Assembly (NCBI GenBank): GCA_903864395.1
Contig: CAIPFQ010000139.1
Coordinates: forward strand, 1-8,981
Length of the DNA: 8,981 nt
Reading direction: 5' to 3'
Origin: an uncultured Chlamydiae bacterium
GTDB lineage: Bacteria; Chlamydiota; Chlamydiia; Chlamydiales; SM23-39
Shown here: piece by piece, positions 6,427-8,981 of the stretch
Position numbering within the stretch: the stretch's first letter is position 1
Layout: the number at the start of each line of letters is the position of its first letter
Notes under the pieces: generated by a model
Seen by the model: only the letters and a program-made list of their open reading frames with translations
The model's database searches: none
Told to the model about the DNA's origin: nothing
Program-made: the position numbers and the translations under genes

Positions 6427-7336
6427 ACGACGTTTTTTTCGCTAGGGATTTTTTCGTTTTTCGACGCAAGGCGATTTGGGCTGTACGCCCATAGGCCACT
6501 TCATGGAGATTCTCAATCGCGATGAATGCGTTTGGATCTTCTCTGAGAACGATTTCTTTGAGTTCTGCAAGATCGAGCCTTTCTACGATCACAAAGAGGA
6601 TATCTCTGTCTTCTCCAGAATAGCCCCCTCGGCCTTTAAGGAATGTAAGTCCTAAGCCAAGCTCATGCGTGATGATTTTGCTCAGCTTATCGGGCTTAGA
6701 GCACATAATCAGCACCGACTTCAATTCTTCGAACCCTGCGATGACAATATCCATCATTTTAAAGGCGATGATAAACGTCATCAACGAGCGCAAAGCGATA
6801 TGCCAATCATTGAAAAGCCACCCATAAGCGCCGAAGACAAAAATGTTGCAAAAGAAAATCACTTGTCCGACAGTAAAGCCCTTTTTTCGACTGATGATGA
6901 TGGCCAAAATCTCTGTGCCATCTGTACAGCCCCCATTGCGAATGATCATGCCAGCCCCAGCGCCCAGCATAGCACCTCCAATGACAATCGCTTCGAGAGA
7001 GTCTGCGGCAAAGGAGGGGAGGGTTTCTAAAAGCCCCATAAAAAAGGCGAATACTAAAATCGCGGCGAGCATGTGAAGAACGAAAGATCTTCGAATGTAG
7101 CGCCAAGCGAGAAATACAAAGGGAAGGTTGAGGAGGATGAGAAAGTAGGAGATGTAAGAATTGCCATAAAGCCTACCTAAAATCATCGCGACTCCCAAAA
7201 CGCCTCCATCGATCAGCTGATTGGGGATAAGAAAAATACGAAGTGCCATGGCAGCGAAAAACGCGCCTACACTCATTCCGATAAAGCTAAAAGCTATGTG
7301 GAGAAGTTTGCTTTTTAAAGGAGCTGTATGAGCCAT
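6425..7336 (-). CDS. YitT-family integral membrane protein (DUF161 plus DUF2179)
   Basis: A 303-residue protein with an N-terminal membrane half and a soluble C-terminal domain. Hydrophobic segments are visible at about 11-35, 41-57, 62-80, 85-105, 113-135, 155-175 and 180-200. The loop RNGGCTDGTEILAIIISRKKG-like region near 133-152 matches the conserved Gly-rich YitT motif (usually GGSTGGT; here GGCTDGT). Residues about 208-290 match DUF2179, with GLTFLKGRGGYSGEDRDIL and a later segment ending IENLHEVAYGR; the tail is very basic (RRKTKKSLAKK). The family is widespread and its transport substrate is not established. No clear Shine-Dalgarno precedes the ATG. It lies downstream of two tRNA genes on the same strand and may be read through from their promoter. 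Confidence 0.9.
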   Translation of the reverse strand: MAHTAPLKSKLLHIAFSFIGMSVGAFFAAMALRIFLIPNQLIDGGVLGVAMILGRLYGNSYISYFLILLNLPFVFLAWRYIRRSFVLHMLAAILVFAFFMGLLETLPSFAADSLEAIVIGGAMLGAGAGMIIRNGGCTDGTEILAIIISRKKGFTVGQVIFFCNIFVFGAYGWLFNDWHIALRSLMTFIIAFKMMDIVIAGFEELKSVLIMCSKPDKLSKIITHELGLGLTFLKGRGGYSGEDRDILFVIVERLDLAELKEIVLREDPNAFIAIENLHEVAYGRTAQIALRRKTKKSLAKKTS

Positions 7337-7439
7337 AGTGTTTCTATTGGTTATGGAAATTTAAATAATAAACGGATTTGCAATGTTTGTCAAAGAACAG
7401 AAGATTGCGCCAGATTTTATTCTGGCACATTCTTCGGAT
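7337..7439. other. Leader between tRNA-Asp and the YitT gene
   Basis: This 103-base gap holds one clear small hairpin (7409-7426) and otherwise A/T-rich sequence without a convincing promoter for the minus-strand membrane-protein gene. An apparent plus-strand reading frame here runs on through the complement of the tRNA and is not credible as a gene. Confidence 0.5.
7409..7426 (-). terminator. Short hairpin downstream of tRNA-Asp, possible weak terminator
   Basis: GCCAGA (7409-7414) and TCTGGC (7421-7426) form a six-base-pair stem with a six-base A/T loop, 13 bases beyond the tRNA-Asp 3' end on the minus strand. The following bases contain only short T runs, so termination would be partial. 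It could instead protect the 3' end of the tRNA precursor before trimming. Confidence 0.4.
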
Positions 7440-7513
7440 CGCGGGAGACGGGGCTCGAACCCGCAACTTCTGCCGTGACAGGGCAGTGCTCTAACCAATT
7501 GAACTACTCCCGC
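7440..7513 (-). tRNA. tRNA-Asp (anticodon GTC)
   Basis: The minus strand folds as a complete tRNA. The acceptor stem is GCGGGAG with CTCCCGC. The D-arm is GTTC...GAGC. The anticodon arm is CTGCC, CTGTCAC, GGCAG with anticodon GTC. The T-arm is GCGGG, TTCGAGC, CCCGT with one G-T pair. The discriminator base is G, as expected for tRNA-Asp. The CCA end is not encoded, so it must be added enzymatically. It lies 16 bases downstream of tRNA-Val and is probably co-transcribed with it. Confidence 0.96.
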
Positions 7514-7529
7514 TGAGGAGTCTAAGACT

Positions 7530-7602
7530 TGGGCGCAAAAGGACTCGAACCTATGACCACCTGTGTGTAAGACAGGCGCTCTACCAACTGAGCTATACGC
7601 CC
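7530..7602 (-). tRNA. tRNA-Val (anticodon TAC)
   Basis: The minus strand folds as a complete tRNA. The acceptor stem GGGCGTA pairs with TGCGCCC, with one T-G pair. The D-arm is GCTC...GAGC. The anticodon arm is CCTGT, CTTACAC, ACAGG with anticodon TAC. The T-arm is ATAGG, TTCGAGT, CCTTT and contains one T-T mismatch. The discriminator base is A and no CCA is encoded. It is the first gene of the tRNA pair, with a plausible promoter just upstream at 7618-7645. Confidence 0.96.
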
Positions 7603-7617
7603 AAAATGAAGTACCAT

Positions 7618-7645
7618 GTTATGTTTAAATCCATATTAAATGCAA
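7618..7645 (-). promoter_or_regulatory. Candidate sigma-70-type promoter for the tRNA pair
   Basis: On the minus strand TTGCAT (7645-7640) is followed after 16 bases by CATAAC (7623-7618), a partial match to TTGACA and TATAAT. Transcription would begin near 7611, a few bases before the tRNA-Val 5' end at 7602. The -35 region overlaps the ribosome-binding site of the divergent plus-strand lipoprotein gene. The boxes are weak individually; position relative to the tRNA is the better argument. Confidence 0.4.
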
Positions 7646-7652
7646 GAGGGAT

Positions 7653-8021
7653 ATGCGATTTTCTCTAATTTTCCGAGGGATTTTTCTGGTTTTTTGCTAC
7701 GCGGCGAGCTGTTCTCCATCGAACTTGCAAGAGCTGCGTTGCGAAGGAGAAGGGGAGGTTAAGAAGTTGGTTGCGGAGTTAAAAAAAATTGAAACGCGAG
7801 AGGATTTTGAAAAATCCGCGAAGAAGCTTAGAAAACATTTTCATCGCATCGCCGATCTTTTGATTAAAGCGAGAGGTTTCCCAGAGGGCGGCGAGCTGCC
7901 CCCAGAGATGGCTTTGAGCGATGAGTTATTTATCGAACTGGCTCGGATCTATGAGATTGCAGGGGGGCGTGCGATGGTGGAGAAATCTCAGGAGGAAGCT
8001 GTTCGCCGGCTTAGCCGTTAG
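7653..8021 (+). CDS. Small putative lipoprotein, family not recognised
   Basis: A 122-residue protein I cannot assign to a family. Residues 1-20 form a signal-like segment (MRFSLIFRGIFLVFCYAASC) ending at a Cys, followed by SPSN. AASC is an imperfect lipobox (Ala where Leu is usual), so lipidation at C20 is plausible but uncertain. The mature part is highly charged and predicted helical: repeated Glu/Lys segments at about 28-66 (VKKLVAELKKIETREDFEKS) could form a helical hairpin, then a short Pro/Gly-rich loop (FPEGGELPPE) and a final helix. GAGGG at 7646-7650 is close to the ATG. Its stop lies inside the 3' end of the convergent surE gene (11-base overlap). A periplasmic or outer-membrane-anchored location is inferred. 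Confidence 0.72.
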   Translation: MRFSLIFRGIFLVFCYAASCSPSNLQELRCEGEGEVKKLVAELKKIETREDFEKSAKKLRKHFHRIADLLIKARGFPEGGELPPEMALSDELFIELARIYEIAGGRAMVEKSQEEAVRRLSR

Positions 8022-8826
8022 GGACTGTGAAAGAGTCCCTAAGGGCTTTTATTTCAAGAGTTTTAGAAAAAGACTCTCTATGTTGCTCGAATGCTTCAAA
8101 ATGGGTCATTTGTCCTACATGAATGGGGACTGCGGTAATGTAGCCTTGTTCTAAAAGAGCTATATCGCTCTCGGGCTCTTCTTCACAAGAGAGCCATTGG
8201 CCTCCGAGCCAATAATAGGGGTTGCCTTCAGGATGGATTCTTTGTTCGGGTTTTTCTACCCAGTAGCCTTTGCCTTGTTTTGCGAGACGAAGTCCTTTGA
8301 TGTCATTCGTCGCATTATAAGGAAAATTTACATTCAAGATTGTTTCTGGAGGGAGGGGAGTGGAAAGAAAATGCTGAATGATGGGAAGAATATAGGGCCT
8401 CGTGGCGCTCAAGGGCACTGTTGTTATATCGGAAAACGAAAATGCAATGCCAGGGATGCCCTTCAAAGCGCCTTCGATCACGCCCCCGATGGTTCCGCTG
8501 TAGAGTACAGTGCGCCCTGCGTTGGAGCCTTTGTTGATGCCGGAAATAATGAGATCGGGGCGTTTTTTTAAAAGGACGCCGAGCGCCATTTTCACGCAAT
8601 CCGCAGGAGTGCCGCTTACGCTCCAAGCCGAGAGATTGCCTTCCCAGGAAACTTGTTCGATTAAAAGAGGTTTATTCCATGTAATGGAGAGGCCCGCGCC
8701 TGATTTTTCCTTCAAAGGAGCGACGATCGCGACATCGGCAAAGCTTTGAACGGATTGGCAAAGGTGTAAGATGCCTGGCGCTTGAATGCCATCATCATTG
8801 GTAATTAAAAAAAAGGGGCGTGTCAT
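8011..8826 (-). CDS. surE: 5'/3'-nucleotidase SurE
   Basis: SurE is a metal-dependent phosphatase acting on nucleoside monophosphates and, in some bacteria, short polyphosphate. The 271-residue product is complete. Metal-binding residues are visible: D11 and D12 in LITNDDGIQAPGI, S42 in EKSGAGLS and N98 in SGINKGSNAG; SGTPADCVKMAL and YSGTIGGVIEGALKG are also typical. The ATG at 8826 is chosen because LITNDDG normally lies a few residues from the start and TTGAGG (8837-8832 on the minus strand) is a suitable ribosome-binding site. A TTG further upstream at 8853 lies within the repeat and would add nine residues with no family support. The repeat copy ends only 14 bases before the ATG, so any promoter must lie inside the repeat or beyond it. 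Confidence 0.96.
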   Translation of the reverse strand: MTRPFFLITNDDGIQAPGILHLCQSVQSFADVAIVAPLKEKSGAGLSITWNKPLLIEQVSWEGNLSAWSVSGTPADCVKMALGVLLKKRPDLIISGINKGSNAGRTVLYSGTIGGVIEGALKGIPGIAFSFSDITTVPLSATRPYILPIIQHFLSTPLPPETILNVNFPYNATNDIKGLRLAKQGKGYWVEKPEQRIHPEGNPYYWLGGQWLSCEEEPESDIALLEQGYITAVPIHVGQMTHFEAFEQHRESFSKTLEIKALRDSFTVPNG

Positions 8827-8840
8827 CAATACCTCAATAT

Positions 8841-8967
8841 CTCGACTTTGCAACTTTTTTGGGTTGGATGCCTCGGGAGATTTGTTCTCGGGGGCGTTAT
8901 TTAAATCGGGAAGGGGTTAAAAACCCCTGCCTGGTTTAAATAATCGCCCAGTTCGACCATAGGTCGA
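8841..8967 (-). repeat. Dispersed palindromic repeat, copy C (long form, inverted)
   Basis: The reverse complement of this segment matches 1-127 with two differences, giving the window inverted repeats near both edges. Relative to its neighbouring gene it has the same orientation as copy B: the GTTGCAAAGTCGAG end faces the start of surE as it faces the start of rpe. The long palindrome is intact. Sequence to the right (8970-8981) is too short to show whether more of the element follows. Confidence 0.93.
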
Positions 8968-8969
8968 AC
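8951..8969. repeat. Terminal hairpin of repeat copy C
   Basis: GTTCGACC (8951-8958) and GGTCGAAC (8962-8969) form a perfect eight-base-pair inverted repeat with loop ATA. The corresponding structure in copy A begins at position 1 with TCGACC, CAT, GGTCGA; the single base difference falls in the loop, so pairing is kept. Confidence 0.8.
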
Positions 8970-8981
8970 GTCCGGGGGCAA

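Noticed and set aside
7328..7516. Plus-strand open frame of 62 codons through the tRNA-Asp region
   Set aside because: Most of it is the complement of the tRNA gene; such antisense-tRNA frames are a known false call.
8197..8571. Plus-strand open frame of 124 codons opposite surE
   Set aside because: Antisense to clear SurE active-site coding; no signal, domain or ribosome-binding site seen.

Overview
The window looks like a chromosomal piece of a member of the Chlamydiota, probably a chlamydia-like lineage outside the classical Chlamydiaceae. The main reason is the gene set rpe - efp - accB - accC, the order I recall from Chlamydia. A free-standing SWIB-domain protein with a lysine-rich tail, a tRNA-Val/tRNA-Asp pair and surE fit the same group. 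Here the core is modified: a YvcK/CofD-family gene and a HAD phosphatase lie between rpe and efp, and rmlA follows accC where I recall ribosomal protein genes (rplM-rpsI) in Chlamydia. The phylum assignment rests on gene order and protein motifs read by eye, not on a search.

Layout. 1-359: two same-strand copies of a dispersed repeat (1-127 and a shortened copy at 213-306), an 85-base spacer, then a short leader. 360-5975: a seven-gene plus-strand operon, rpe, yvcK-like, HAD phosphatase, efp, accB, accC, rmlA, with overlaps of 4, 17, 4 and 68 bases and gaps of 1 and 8 bases. 5976-6055: intergenic region with an A/T-rich perfect stem-loop. 6056-6385: SWIB protein, closed by a good intrinsic terminator at 6389-6426. 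6425-7336 (minus): YitT-family membrane protein, downstream of a minus-strand tRNA-Val/tRNA-Asp pair (7602 down to 7440). 7653-8021 (plus): small putative lipoprotein, overlapping tail-to-tail with surE (8011-8826, minus). 8841-8967: a third repeat copy, inverted relative to the first two and placed just upstream of surE; its hairpin ends at 8969.

Functionally the long operon joins carbon metabolism (Rpe; YvcK, linked to carbon use and envelope homeostasis in other bacteria), the first step of fatty-acid synthesis (AccB and AccC), translation through polyproline stretches (EF-P) and nucleotide-sugar supply (RmlA). The partners needed for complete pathways (AccA/AccD, RmlB-D, BirA) are not in the window.

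The most unusual parts are the repeat family framing the window (long nested palindrome, same orientation towards rpe and surE, matching 9-mers at the two inner boundaries), the 68-base accC/rmlA overlap in which rmlA has no start codon at its usual position, and an EF-P with an altered lysine loop. I see no phage, CRISPR, toxin-antitoxin or defence system and no transposase gene.
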